A stretch of DNA of 64,000 bases from MED-G17 sp963991985. Its GTDB lineage: Bacteria; Bacteroidota; Bacteroidia; NS11-12g; UBA9320. The position numbers were made by a program, and so were the translations under genes. Below are positions 34,075-43,085 of the stretch, piece after piece. Every line of letters starts with the position of its first letter. Within the stretch, counting starts at the first letter, position 1. The DNA is taken from assembly GCA_963991985.1 (NCBI GenBank), contig CAXDRX010000006.1, forward strand, positions 22,357-86,356. Direction: 5' to 3'. The notes under the pieces were generated by a model. It saw nothing but the letters and a program-made list of their open reading frames with translations, searched no databases and was not told the DNA's origin.

Positions 34075-35183
34075 AATATTATTTAATTGCTGGTGAAGCG
34101 TCAGGGGATCTTCATGGTGCCAACCTAATCAAAGAGATAAGAATACAAGACCCAGAGGCTGAATTTCGAGCTTGGGGGGGTGACAAAATGCGCAATAGTG
34201 GAGCTACTTTGGCACAACACTACAAGGATTTGGCCTTTATGGGCTTAGTGGATGTTTTAAAAAATCTTAAAACCATTAAAAAATTTTTGAAATTGTGCAA
34301 AAAAGATATTGCCCTTTATCGTCCCGACAAAATTATTTTTATTGACTATCCTGGCTTCAACTTACGAATTGCCGAGTATGCCTACCACCAAAAAATTGAA
34401 ACACATTATTTTATTTCACCAAAATTATGGGCATGGAATACAAATCGCATTAAGAAGATCAAAAAATATATCAAACAAATGCTGGTCATTTTTCCTTTCG
34501 AAGAATCCTTCTATGCCCAATACAATTATCCCGTAAAATACGTGGGAAATCCACTTTATGATGAATTGAGCAATTGGCGAAATACAAAGGGAGAGGCTGC
34601 AGCAAAAAAATTACAAAATCAATACGACAAACCAATCATTGGTCTTTTGCCTGGCAGTAGAAAACAAGAAATTGTAGCACATAGCAAACTTTTGTATCGT
34701 TTGGCTGAGTTGTACCCAAGCTACCAATTTGTTGTGGCGGGAGCTCCGTCCATTGACCCCTCTTTCTATCAGAAAAATTGTCTCAGTGTAAAAGTTCCAA
34801 TCATTTATGATGAAACTTATGCACTTATACAAGCAAGTAAAGTCTGCATTGTAGCTTCGGGCACAGCAAGTTTAGAGACGGCCTTGCTAAAAACACCTCA
34901 ATTGGTGATCTATAAAACCAATGATTTGAGCTATCAGGTAGGAAAAAAATTGATTAAAGTAAAATTTTTGTCATTGGTTAATTTGATTCTAAACAAGAAG
35001 GCGGTTCCTGAAATTATCCAATATAAATTCCAGCTAAGAAATTTAAAAAAACAGTTGGATTTACTGCTTCATTCTCGACCAATTCAAAAGCAAACTGAGA
35101 TTGATTATCAAAATCTTCAAAATATTTTGGGTGACACTGGTGCTTCAAAACGAGCTGCACAAGAAATTGTTACCTTTGGATAA
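34071..35183 (+). CDS. lpxB: Lipid-A-disaccharide synthase
   Basis: LpxB joins UDP-diacylglucosamine and lipid X in lipid A synthesis. The 370-residue GT19 protein begins KYYLIAGEASGDLHGANLI. It contains FRAWGGDKMRNSGA, FIDYPGFNLRIAEYA, YFISPKLWAWNTNRIKKIKKY, FPFEESFYAQY, GLLPGSRKQEI and ASGTASLETALLKTPQLVIYK. All family blocks are present. It is coupled by ATGA to the small membrane protein upstream. A lipoprotein gene follows 4 bases after its stop. Confidence 0.97.
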   Translation: MKYYLIAGEASGDLHGANLIKEIRIQDPEAEFRAWGGDKMRNSGATLAQHYKDLAFMGLVDVLKNLKTIKKFLKLCKKDIALYRPDKIIFIDYPGFNLRIAEYAYHQKIETHYFISPKLWAWNTNRIKKIKKYIKQMLVIFPFEESFYAQYNYPVKYVGNPLYDELSNWRNTKGEAAAKKLQNQYDKPIIGLLPGSRKQEIVAHSKLLYRLAELYPSYQFVVAGAPSIDPSFYQKNCLSVKVPIIYDETYALIQASKVCIVASGTASLETALLKTPQLVIYKTNDLSYQVGKKLIKVKFLSLVNLILNKKAVPEIIQYKFQLRNLKKQLDLLLHSRPIQKQTEIDYQNLQNILGDTGASKRAAQEIVTFG

Positions 35184-35187
35184 AATT

Positions 35188-35682
35188 ATGGTCAAACAAT
35201 TTGCTATCCTTGGATTTATTCTTTTTGTAAGTGCATGCAAAAGCCGCAAATCTTCTATAGAAAGTTCAACACACAGATCACTAATTTTAATTGCTGAAGA
35301 ATATTGTGGTGGTGCAGCACCTTCCATGGAGATGCTCGAAGATTTAGCCAAGCCCAAACCCTATAAATCCAGTTTATTGTATTGGTGCTATTTGGATTCT
35401 GTAGAAATGAAAATCATTGATTTAAAGGAGATTTTCACCGACAAAAATGGTTTTCTCGAATTTGAGAACAGCTCAAAAGAAATTTTACTTTTCTTCGAAA
35501 AACCACGAGCAGAAAAATCAGCTGAGGAATTGAAGCAATTGAGTCCAAGAGAGAGAGAAATTTATGAGTGTGAAAAGGAGTTTTATAGTCAGCCCAACGG
35601 AATCATATCTTCTAAAAACTTTTCTCCGCTAGATACTGTTTTTATGACGAAAACGTGCAACCATTGTATACCATTAGAATAG
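35188..35682 (+). CDS. Predicted lipoprotein of unknown function
   Basis: The ATG at 35188 gives a short lipoprotein signal (MVKQFAILGFILFVSAC, lipidation Cys at residue 17), confirming that start over an upstream in-frame ATG inside lpxB. The mature part has a possible pair of metal or disulfide cysteines: EEYCGGAAPSMEML near residue 40, YWCYLDS near 66, and a C-terminal TKTCNHCIPLE. I do not recognise the family. It is last in the surE-lpxB run, and the C-terminal C-x-x-C is the most striking feature. Confidence 0.8.
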   Translation: MVKQFAILGFILFVSACKSRKSSIESSTHRSLILIAEEYCGGAAPSMEMLEDLAKPKPYKSSLLYWCYLDSVEMKIIDLKEIFTDKNGFLEFENSSKEILLFFEKPRAEKSAEELKQLSPREREIYECEKEFYSQPNGIISSKNFSPLDTVFMTKTCNHCIPLE

Positions 35683-35713
35683 AATTAAATAAAATCCTTA
35701 AAAAAAGAGTTTC

Positions 35714-36817
35714 ATGAAAAAACAAAAAGTACATTTCAATGCTAAGGACAACGTTGAATTTGTCAAAGAGTTGAGAAATCGGGTCAATAAGTATTTCAAA
35801 GACAATAATATTTCTCGCTACGCCAACTTGAGCATGAAAGTTAAGACAACGCTCATGATCTTGTTGTACTTCACCCCCCTTATTTTTTTGCTTTCTTACC
35901 CAATAAACTCCCTTTACACAAATTATCTCCTTTGGATTTTAATGGCTTTGGGGATGAGTGGAATTGGCTTAAGCATTATGCACGATGCCAACCATGGTGC
36001 GTATTCTAAGAATAAACTTACCAATAAAATTTTGGGATATTTGGTTAACTTTTTGGGAGCATATCATCTCAATTGGAAAATACAGCACAACGTTCTGCAT
36101 CATTCTTTCACCAATGTTCATGGCATGGACGAGGATTTAGAAAATGGCGTATTGCGTTTGTCTCCCAATCAACCCCACAAAAAGATTTTTAGGTTTCAGA
36201 TTTTTTATGCCCCCATCATGTATGGACTGATGACATTATATTGGGTTGTTGCAAAAGATTTTTTGGATGCCCTAAGGTATGCCAAACAAGACTTATTGAA
36301 AAGTCAAAATATTACCCTAAGTAAAGCACTTTGGTATATTTCATTAAATAAATTATGGTATTGGGTTCTTACGCTCTTATTGCCCATTATTTTTGTTTCC
36401 TTGCCTTGGTGGCATATTGTGATGGGGTTTATTCTCATGCATTTTATTACTGGATTAATTTTAGGCTTTATTTTCCAACCTGCTCATGTTCTTGAGGAAA
36501 CCCAATTTGTGGAAATAGATGAAAAGGGTAGTATAGAGAACAATTGGGCCATCCATCAGCTTTTGACCACAGCCAACTTTGCCAACAAAAGCAAGGTTTT
36601 CTCTTGGTTAATTGGGTGTTTAAATTTTCAAGTTGAACACCATCTTTTCCCCAACATTTGTCACATTCATTATCCTAAAATTTCAAATATTGTTAAGCAA
36701 ACCGCCTTGGAATTTAACATTCCATATAATGAGCACAGCTCTTACTTCAAAGCAATAAAAAGTCATTTTTCTTTGCTCTACAAACTGGGCAAAGGCGAAT
36801 ACAAGCTTGTTTCGTAA
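35714..36817 (+). CDS. Membrane fatty acid desaturase, front-end type
   Basis: This is a di-iron desaturase of 367 residues with three His boxes: HDANHG near residue 92, HNVLHH near 127 and QVEHHLFP near 314. The Q in the third box (Q-x-x-H-H) is typical of front-end (delta-5/6) and linoleoyl-CoA-type desaturases. Unlike the eukaryotic versions, there is no N-terminal cytochrome b5 domain. Four membrane segments are visible (about 45-65, 70-90, 210-228 and 232-252). It would introduce a double bond in membrane acyl chains, but position and substrate cannot be read. It stands alone between a lipoprotein and the aquaporin gene. Confidence 0.9.
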   Translation: MKKQKVHFNAKDNVEFVKELRNRVNKYFKDNNISRYANLSMKVKTTLMILLYFTPLIFLLSYPINSLYTNYLLWILMALGMSGIGLSIMHDANHGAYSKNKLTNKILGYLVNFLGAYHLNWKIQHNVLHHSFTNVHGMDEDLENGVLRLSPNQPHKKIFRFQIFYAPIMYGLMTLYWVVAKDFLDALRYAKQDLLKSQNITLSKALWYISLNKLWYWVLTLLLPIIFVSLPWWHIVMGFILMHFITGLILGFIFQPAHVLEETQFVEIDEKGSIENNWAIHQLLTTANFANKSKVFSWLIGCLNFQVEHHLFPNICHIHYPKISNIVKQTALEFNIPYNEHSSYFKAIKSHFSLLYKLGKGEYKLVS

Positions 36818-36843
36818 AGACCAAATAAGTCGTTTCCACTTTT

Positions 36844-37476
36844 ATGAAATTTTTTTTGGCTGAATTTTTTGGTACTGCTCTGATGGTTTTTTTTGGCACC
36901 CTCAGTATTGTGCTTTCCCATCAGCTTGCTTTTGTCAATGATTTTGTAATTTCTCTGGGTTTTGGTTTCATCGTCATGGTCATGATTTATATTTTTAGAA
37001 ATATTTCTGGGGCACACATAAATCCTGCGGTAAGCTTGGGTTTTTATTTATTGAAGAAATTATCCTCTCCTCTCTTATTTCTCTATGTATTTGCTCAACT
37101 TTTGGGCGGTACATTTGCTTCTTTTTTGATTTCCATTTTATTCCCAAATACGATTGCCTTCGGGGAAACTGTCCCCCAAGTTGGTACTGGGGAAGCCCTT
37201 TTTATCGAAATTTTTATTTCAATGATTTTAATGACTGCAATTCTTTGGATTGCAAACCACAAGCAATGGTCAAAATTTACCCCACCCGTAGTTGGGATAG
37301 TCGTTTGTATTTTGGCTTATATTTTTGGTCCTTATACTGGCGCTAGCATGAACCCCGCCAGATCATTTGGCCCCGCCATGTTCTCCAATACGATTTCAGT
37401 TTTATGGCTTTATTTCATCGGGCCCTGCTTGGGAACGACAATTGGTTCTTTGGTATATAAAATGATTACCAGTTAA
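36844..37476 (+). CDS. Aquaporin/MIP-family channel
   Basis: This is a 210-residue channel with six membrane helices and both NPA half-helices: GAHINPAVSLG near residue 58 and GASMNPARSFGPA near 176. It begins AEFFGTALMVFFGT, the normal helix 1 signature. By ungapped alignment to E. coli AqpZ around each NPA, the aromatic/arginine filter would be Phe-Ala-Ala-Arg instead of Phe-His-Thr-Arg, so it may pass larger solutes than water. It follows the desaturase by 26 bases and overlaps the end of ung by 11 bases. Confidence 0.93.
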   Translation: MKFFLAEFFGTALMVFFGTLSIVLSHQLAFVNDFVISLGFGFIVMVMIYIFRNISGAHINPAVSLGFYLLKKLSSPLLFLYVFAQLLGGTFASFLISILFPNTIAFGETVPQVGTGEALFIEIFISMILMTAILWIANHKQWSKFTPPVVGIVVCILAYIFGPYTGASMNPARSFGPAMFSNTISVLWLYFIGPCLGTTIGSLVYKMITS

Positions 37477-38137
37477 TGGTGGGCAAATTATGTTGTTTGA
37501 GGAATTCGTTTGTTTTACTAAAATGTTTGCAGCCAAAAAAACCCATATGAGCACTAAAGGGTGATGGATGGGCTGCCTTAAGGATGCCGTGTTTGTAGGA
37601 ATCTATTAAACGCTCTTTCCCTTGCGCAAAGCGTCCCCACAACAGAAAAACCAAGTTCTTCTTGTTCTCCGATAGTTTTTGGATCACGCAATCTGTAAAT
37701 TTTTCCCAACCCTTATTTTGATGACTGCCCGGGCGACCCTTTTCTACTGTTAGCGTTGAATTGAGCATCAAAACACCTTGGCTTGCCCAGTCACTTAAGT
37801 CACCATTTTTTTTGATTGGCAATCTCAAATCATGATTCAATTCTTTAAAAATATTTCGCAAAGAGGGAGGCACAGCTGTCTTGGAATCTACTGAAAAAGC
37901 CAAACCATTTGCTTGTCCTAGGCCATGATATGGATCTTGTCCAATGATGACAACTTTTACTTGGTGAACTGGTGTTTTGTGAAAAGCGGCAAATATTTTA
38001 GGCTCTGGAGGGAAAATAATTTTGCCCAATTTTTTCTCTTCTTTGACAAATTCGGTGAGCCTTTTGACATAATTTCTATCCCATTCACTTTGCAAAAACT
38101 CCTTCCAACTTGCCTCTATATTTACATCGCTGGGCAA
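37466..38137 (-). CDS. ung: Uracil-DNA glycosylase
   Basis: Ung removes uracil from DNA. The 223-residue family 1 enzyme has the catalytic water-activating motif VVIIGQDPYHGLGQANGLAF (Asp in GQDPYH) near residue 60. It also has LLMLNSTLTVEKGRPGSH, LVFLLWGRFAQGK, and the His in KAAHPSPFSAHMGF near 190. It lies 2 bases after metB on the same strand. Confidence 0.97.
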   Translation of the reverse strand: MPSDVNIEASWKEFLQSEWDRNYVKRLTEFVKEEKKLGKIIFPPEPKIFAAFHKTPVHQVKVVIIGQDPYHGLGQANGLAFSVDSKTAVPPSLRNIFKELNHDLRLPIKKNGDLSDWASQGVLMLNSTLTVEKGRPGSHQNKGWEKFTDCVIQKLSENKKNLVFLLWGRFAQGKERLIDSYKHGILKAAHPSPFSAHMGFFGCKHFSKTNEFLKQHNLPTINW

Positions 38138-38139
38138 AT

Positions 38140-39279
38140 CTAGCCAATGGCTTGTTCTAAATCTTCTATTAAATCCATTTCATATTCGATACCAACACTC
38201 AATCGAATCAAAGAATCCGTCAAACCTGCTTCAAGTCTCTTTTCTGGAGGAATACTGGCGTGAGTCATGCTTGCAGGGTGCCCAATCAAGCTTTCAACCC
38301 CTCCTAGAGATTCTGCCAAGGTAAAAATTTTTGTTCTTGAAATTACTTGATGTGCATGTTCTATGGAGTTATTTGTTAGTTCAAAACTTATCATTCCCCC
38401 AAAATCAGACATTTGCTCAGCAGCTATTTTGTGGTTTTTATGATTCTCAAATCCTGGCCAATGTACTCTGCTAACCTTGCTGTTTTGTTGTAAGAAATGA
38501 GCTATTTTTTTTCCATTTTCTGAATGCCTTTGCATTCTAACTGATAGCGTTTTTATTCCACGGAGGGTTAAGAATGCATCCATTGGACCGGGAACAGCAC
38601 CGGAAGAATTTTGGTAAAATGCCAATTCATCATTCAATTGATGATCATTGGTTACCAAAGCACCCATCACCACATCCGAATGACCCGCGATATATTTTGT
38701 GGCAGAGTGCATCACTACGTCTGCCCCAAGTTCTAACGGATTTTGTAAATATGGCGAAGCAAAAGTATTGTCAACCACAGATATCGCTTTATGTTGTTTT
38801 GCCACCTCCGAAACATGTTTGATGTCAATTATTTTTATGAGGGGGTTCGTGGGCGTTTCCATCCATACCAAACTTGTTTTTTCGTCAATATGTTGCTCAA
38901 CCTCTCTTGCATTGGACATGTCAATAAATTGAAAATCTATTCCGTAAGTTGCAAAAACTTTTGTAAACAGACGGTAAGTACCTCCATACAAATCATTATT
39001 GGCAACAACTTTTTGGCCAGGTTTTATCAATTTCATAACTGTGTCTATCGCTGCCATTCCACTGGCAAAAGCCAACCCAAATTTTCCATTTTCAAGTGAT
39101 GCTAGGGCATTTTGCAGTTGTGTTCGAGTTGGATTGTGTGTTCGAGAGTATTCGTACCCTTTGTGCTCTCCAGGCCATTTTTGGACATAGGTGGAGGTTT
39201 GATAAATGGGTGTCATGATGGCCCCAGTTTCGGGATCTGGATGTACGCCTGCATGAATGACTTTGGTATTGAAGTGCAT
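38140..39279 (-). CDS. metB: Cystathionine gamma-synthase/trans-sulfuration PLP enzyme
   Basis: This is a 379-residue PLP enzyme of the Cys/Met metabolism family. It has KVIHAGVHPDPETGAIMTPI at the start, YEYSRTHNPTRTQLQ, the substrate-binding ASGMAAIDTV, VWMETPTNPLIKIIDI and the PLP lysine in VVMHSATKYIAGHSDVVMG near residue 198. AESLGGVESLIGHPASMTH is near the end. This class includes cystathionine gamma-synthase and gamma-lyase, and sequence alone does not separate them here. It lies 24 bases after the LolD-type gene. Confidence 0.88.
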   Translation of the reverse strand: MHFNTKVIHAGVHPDPETGAIMTPIYQTSTYVQKWPGEHKGYEYSRTHNPTRTQLQNALASLENGKFGLAFASGMAAIDTVMKLIKPGQKVVANNDLYGGTYRLFTKVFATYGIDFQFIDMSNAREVEQHIDEKTSLVWMETPTNPLIKIIDIKHVSEVAKQHKAISVVDNTFASPYLQNPLELGADVVMHSATKYIAGHSDVVMGALVTNDHQLNDELAFYQNSSGAVPGPMDAFLTLRGIKTLSVRMQRHSENGKKIAHFLQQNSKVSRVHWPGFENHKNHKIAAEQMSDFGGMISFELTNNSIEHAHQVISRTKIFTLAESLGGVESLIGHPASMTHASIPPEKRLEAGLTDSLIRLSVGIEYEMDLIEDLEQAIG

Positions 39280-39303
39280 GGTTCGCGAAGTTATGTGTAA
39301 ATC

Positions 39304-39957
39304 TTATATTTTGATTATCCCATCTTTCATAGTCAAAATTCGGTTACACTGATTGGCCAATTCTATATTGTGTGTAACGATTACGAAGGTTTGCCCAAAT
39401 TTTTTATTCAAATCAAAGAACAATTGATGAAGATCTCTTGCATTTTCTGTATCCAAATTTCCTGAGGGTTCGTCTGCATAAACCACAGAAGGATTATTGG
39501 CTAGTGCTCTGGCAACGGCAACTCTTTGTTGCTCTCCTCCGGAAAGCTCGTTGGGTTTATGATGCAAACGATTGGACAGACCAAGCAAATTGAGCAATTC
39601 CTCAGCTCTTTTTATCGCTACACTTTTTTTTCGCTTGGCGATCAGCAGAGGCATTAATGTGTTTTCCAATGCTGAAAATTCCGGTAATAAATGATGAAAC
39701 TGGAAAACAAAGCCTATTTCTGTATTCCGAAATTTATCTAATTCTGCATGAGAAAGTTCTGCAATAATTTGCTGATTGTACCTTATCTCTCCTGAATCTG
39801 GCTTATCCAAGGTGCCTAAGATTTGTAAAAGAGTTGATTTACCTGCACCTGATGGACCAACGATGGAAATTATTTCGCCTTTTTTGATTTGCAAATCAAT
39901 ATTCTTCAAGATTTGAATATTGCCAAAATTTTTGTTTAAACCCTTAACCTCAATCAT
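39304..39957 (-). CDS. lolD: LolD-type ABC transporter ATP-binding protein
   Basis: This is an ATP-binding subunit of a MacB/LolCDE/FtsE-type exporter (217 residues from the ATG at 39957). Motifs are Walker A GPSGAGKSTLLQIL, Q-loop FQFHHLLPEFSALEN, signature NELSGGEQQRVAVARAL, Walker B VVYADEPSGNLD and H-loop VTHNIELANQ. In this family LolD extracts lipoproteins from the inner membrane with LolC/E. No matching permease is in the window. The longer ORF to 39990 lies inside ftcD. The two genes overlap by 8 bases. Confidence 0.85.
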   Translation of the reverse strand: MIEVKGLNKNFGNIQILKNIDLQIKKGEIISIVGPSGAGKSTLLQILGTLDKPDSGEIRYNQQIIAELSHAELDKFRNTEIGFVFQFHHLLPEFSALENTLMPLLIAKRKKSVAIKRAEELLNLLGLSNRLHHKPNELSGGEQQRVAVARALANNPSVVYADEPSGNLDTENARDLHQLFFDLNKKFGQTFVIVTHNIELANQCNRILTMKDGIIKI

Positions 39958-41647
39958 TGGCAGTTTTAATTTTTTCAAAAACGTCATCAATAATTTGCTC
40001 CGCCTGGAGAATTGCCTTGTCTAAAATTTCTTTCCCTTGTTTCTTATATTTTTCAGCTTTGTTTCTATCAGCTAAATCTCGGGCATTGATCAATACATTC
40101 ATATAGGCACCTTCTATTGCCGTTCTAGTGCATGCTGCACCAACGCCGGCGTCACTTACCGAAGCTTGCAAGCCAAAATGCGCCATTTCCTTGCAAATGG
40201 CCAAGGTTTTGAAGGCTGTTTTCATTACTTCAAATGGCACTTCTATGGCACCAATTGTTGCTTCGTTGAGCAGTTTCTGTCTTTTTTTTCTTTCTTCTTC
40301 ATTTCCTTTTGGGAGTTTAATTGCGTCCATTATTTTCCCAAATGCGGAGGTATCTTCATTTACAAGAAAATTTAGTTTATCTTTTATTTTTTGAGTTTCT
40401 TCTGCCCACTGGGAATAGTACTCCACTTTCGACTCCCATCCTCTTTTGTTGGCGGATAAATTAGCGACCATCCCTGCCAAACTAGCACCCAAAGAACCTA
40501 CATAAGCGGAAATAGAACCCCCACCGGGTGCAGGACTTTCGCTCGATGTTTCGTCTGCAAAAGAGGCCAAAGACATTTGAATTAAAGAATCTTTATTCGT
40601 TTGATTTAGTTTATACTCTATAATTTTTTCATAAGGATCAAAAGGACCAAGTTCATCCAAACCCATTGATTTGATGGCAATTTTTATGATTTCGGATTCT
40701 GGGACACCCAAAGATCTTCTTTGTTTTTTTAGGTAATGCTTACCTGCATCCAAGATCGCCTTCAAAGGGATTAAGCCTACCAGTTCACTTCCAGTTACTC
40801 TTACTCCTCTCGTTATTGCACTGTTGTTCACTTCATCAAAAAAAACGTGAATTGGTGTTGTTTTATAATCCACCAAATTGGCAGAAATTTGTGCTACGCC
40901 ATATTCTTCAATGTACCAGCCAATGGCTTTCACTGCCTTACATTTACCAGGTACTCTTACAGGATTTCCCTCTCGATCGCGAACTATTTCCCCAACAAAG
41001 GGATCTCCTACCCTTTTTACACGGCCCGCCTCTCGAACATCGAAGGCAATTCTATTGGCAATTCTAGACGAAGTGGTATTTAAATTGATGTTGTATGCAA
41101 TTAAAAAATCGCGAGCGCCAATATTGGTGGCCCCAGCTTTTTTATTCATGATAGCCTTGCCATAATCTGGTTTCCAACCGGCTTGTTGGATTTTATCAAA
41201 CATACCCTCATATTCCCCAGCTCGTATTACGGAAAGATTTTTTCGTTTTTCGTTTTTCTGTGCTTCGCCATAAATAAAAATGGGAATTTCGGTGCTATTT
41301 GCTACCCTTTCCCCAAGTTTATGGGCATATTCTGACACTTCTTTCATGGAAATATTGGCTACCGGTATCAATGGACAAACATCTGTTGCACCCATTCTAG
41401 GATGTTCTCCCTTGTGCTTGGACATGTCAATCAATTCAGCTGCCTTTTTTATCGCCAACTCTGCAGCCAAAATAACCGGTTCTGGCTCTCCAACAAAAGT
41501 AACAACCGTTCGATTGGTGGCAGCCCCTGGATCTACATCCAATAAAGTTATCCCTTCAATCTTTTCTATTGTATCGGTAATAGACTTGATAATTTGAAGA
41601 TTTTTACCTTCACTAAAATTGGGCACGCATTCAATTAATTGTCTCAT
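39950..41647 (-). CDS. ftcD: Glutamate formimidoyltransferase / formimidoyltetrahydrofolate cyclodeaminase
   Basis: This is a bifunctional 565-residue enzyme of histidine and one-carbon metabolism. The N-terminal formiminotransferase domain (about residues 1-300) starts QLIECVPNFSEGKN and contains KHKGEHPRMGATDVCPLIPV with the catalytic His. The C-terminal cyclodeaminase four-helix domain (about 340-565) begins SFADETSSESPAPGGGSISAYVGSLGASLA. It transfers the formimino group from formiminoglutamate to tetrahydrofolate and then deaminates it. The two domains are fused as in animals. Other hut genes are not in the window. Confidence 0.95.
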   Translation of the reverse strand: MRQLIECVPNFSEGKNLQIIKSITDTIEKIEGITLLDVDPGAATNRTVVTFVGEPEPVILAAELAIKKAAELIDMSKHKGEHPRMGATDVCPLIPVANISMKEVSEYAHKLGERVANSTEIPIFIYGEAQKNEKRKNLSVIRAGEYEGMFDKIQQAGWKPDYGKAIMNKKAGATNIGARDFLIAYNINLNTTSSRIANRIAFDVREAGRVKRVGDPFVGEIVRDREGNPVRVPGKCKAVKAIGWYIEEYGVAQISANLVDYKTTPIHVFFDEVNNSAITRGVRVTGSELVGLIPLKAILDAGKHYLKKQRRSLGVPESEIIKIAIKSMGLDELGPFDPYEKIIEYKLNQTNKDSLIQMSLASFADETSSESPAPGGGSISAYVGSLGASLAGMVANLSANKRGWESKVEYYSQWAEETQKIKDKLNFLVNEDTSAFGKIMDAIKLPKGNEEERKKRQKLLNEATIGAIEVPFEVMKTAFKTLAICKEMAHFGLQASVSDAGVGAACTRTAIEGAYMNVLINARDLADRNKAEKYKKQGKEILDKAILQAEQIIDDVFEKIKTAND

Positions 41648-41722
41648 TTAAAGGCAAAGAAAGGTATCTATTCCGTTTTTTGACTTCTTTTTATAGCAAA
41701 AGTTGCTTAGTATTGTAGGAAT

Positions 41723-42262
41723 ATGAAAACCATTAGATTAAACGTTATTATTTGTTCATTGGTTGGACTTTTTGCATTTGCAAGTTGTGGAGACGATGGA
41801 GGTGATCCGCCTGCCAATTCAGACAATAATAAAGATACAACACCAACCGTAGTCATTGACTCAACCAATGGATTTATTTTGGGAGATGACCAGTATTTTG
41901 TTGCCAATATCAATTCGACAAATTCATATGCATCTTTCAATGATGGAGAGAACAATACTAGTGTGTACGTTACAGGGACTGATCAGGCGGGCGACCCAGT
42001 TACAATAAATATTACTTTCCCTGGCCAATCAAAAGGTACATGGAATTTTTCTGAAGGGAATACCATTACTGCACTCTCAATAAAAAAGTTTAGCGCTGAA
42101 CAACTTTATGCCTCAGATATTTCAGACCCCGATGGGAAACTTATTGTCACTAAATATGGTGCTGTTGGCGAAACAATTGAAGGAACTTTTAGTGGTTTAT
42201 TCAAACAATCCATAAGCTCTATTTTGGTTTCGAACGGGACCTTCAAAATAGTGAGAAAATAG
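41723..42262 (+). CDS. Predicted lipoprotein (DUF6252-like beta-rich)
   Basis: The 179-residue product has a lipoprotein signal (MKTIRLNVIICSLVGLFAFASC, Cys at about 22) followed by a Gly/Asp/Pro/Asn-rich linker. The body alternates beta strands: NINSTNSYASFN, VYVTGTDQAGDPVTINIT, QSKGTWNF, TKYGAVGETIEGTFSG and ILVSNGTFKI. This resembles Bacteroidota lipoproteins of the DUF6252 kind. The function is unknown. It is divergent from ftcD (75 bases) and followed by its own terminator. Confidence 0.8.
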   Translation: MKTIRLNVIICSLVGLFAFASCGDDGGDPPANSDNNKDTTPTVVIDSTNGFILGDDQYFVANINSTNSYASFNDGENNTSVYVTGTDQAGDPVTINITFPGQSKGTWNFSEGNTITALSIKKFSAEQLYASDISDPDGKLIVTKYGAVGETIEGTFSGLFKQSISSILVSNGTFKIVRK

Positions 42263-42283
42263 TTTTTTGTAGTTCAGAAATTG

Positions 42284-42312
42284 AAAGCTCTGCCGTTGGT
42301 AGAGCTTTTTTT
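42284..42312 (+). terminator. Intrinsic terminator after the lipoprotein gene
   Basis: AAAGCTCT at 42284-42291 pairs perfectly with AGAGCTTT at 42301-42308 around a 9-base loop, followed by T residues to 42312. It ends 25 bases before the fabG ATG, so it is also the upstream boundary of the fabG operon. Confidence 0.8.
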
Positions 42313-42337
42313 GTTTTTATATATTTTCTTTGCTGCC

Positions 42338-43081
42338 ATGTTCGATCAGCATGTAACTCTCATTACGGGTGGATCAAGAGGTATTGGTAAAGGTATTGTT
42401 GAATATTTCTCAAAACTTGGCGCGAATGTTGCCTTCACCTACAATAGTTCGTCGGAAAAAGCCAACCAACTTGTAGACCATTGTAAAAGTACTTTTGCAA
42501 CCGAAGTAAAAGCCTACAAATCCAATGCAGCAGAGCTTGCTGACGCCGAACAACTTGTACAAAACGTCCTTGACGATTTTGGACAATTGGACAGCTTAAT
42601 CAATAATGCAGGCATAACCAAAGATACCTTAATGATGCGAATGAGCGAAGAGCAGTGGGATGATGTTATTAATATCAATCTAAAATCTGTGTTTAACTTA
42701 ACAAAAGCGAGTCTAAGAACTTTTTTAAAAGCCAAAAAAGGTTCGATTATTAATATGGGTAGTGTGGTTGGGGTTAATGGAAATGCAGGCCAGGCAAATT
42801 ATGCAGCCTCTAAAGCAGGCATCATTGGCTTTTCAAAATCTATTGCCAAAGAATTGGGAAGTAGAAATATACGTTGCAACGTAATCGCTCCCGGTTTTAT
42901 TGAAACTGAAATGACAGAAAAGCTAGGCCAGGAAGTGGTAAACAACTGGCGAAACCAAATTCCATTGAAACGAGGAGGCACCCCCCAAGACATTGCCGAG
43001 CTTGCTGCATTTTTGGCGTCTGACCAATCTTCATACATCACTGGTCAAGTGATTTCAATTTGTGGTGGAATGAATATATAA
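42338..43081 (+). CDS. fabG: 3-oxoacyl-[acyl-carrier-protein] reductase (SDR family)
   Basis: This is the NADPH-dependent ketoreduction step of type II fatty acid synthesis. The product (247 residues from the ATG at 42338) has the cofactor motif ITGGSRGIGKGI, NNAGITKDTLMM near residue 85, and the catalytic Ser-Tyr-Lys set in MGSVVGVNGNAGQANYAASKAG near 137-158. It ends ITGQVISICGGMNI. The upstream reading from 42281 lies in the terminator hairpin and is not used. tatC follows after 4 bases. Confidence 0.93.
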   Translation: MFDQHVTLITGGSRGIGKGIVEYFSKLGANVAFTYNSSSEKANQLVDHCKSTFATEVKAYKSNAAELADAEQLVQNVLDDFGQLDSLINNAGITKDTLMMRMSEEQWDDVININLKSVFNLTKASLRTFLKAKKGSIINMGSVVGVNGNAGQANYAASKAGIIGFSKSIAKELGSRNIRCNVIAPGFIETEMTEKLGQEVVNNWRNQIPLKRGGTPQDIAELAAFLASDQSSYITGQVISICGGMNI

Positions 43082-43085
43082 TCCA

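Noticed and set aside
41676..41715. Promoter for the lipoprotein at 41723 (TTTTTTG and TAGTATTG)
   Set aside because: The -7 box has a mismatch and the spacing is 25 bases, outside the usual range.
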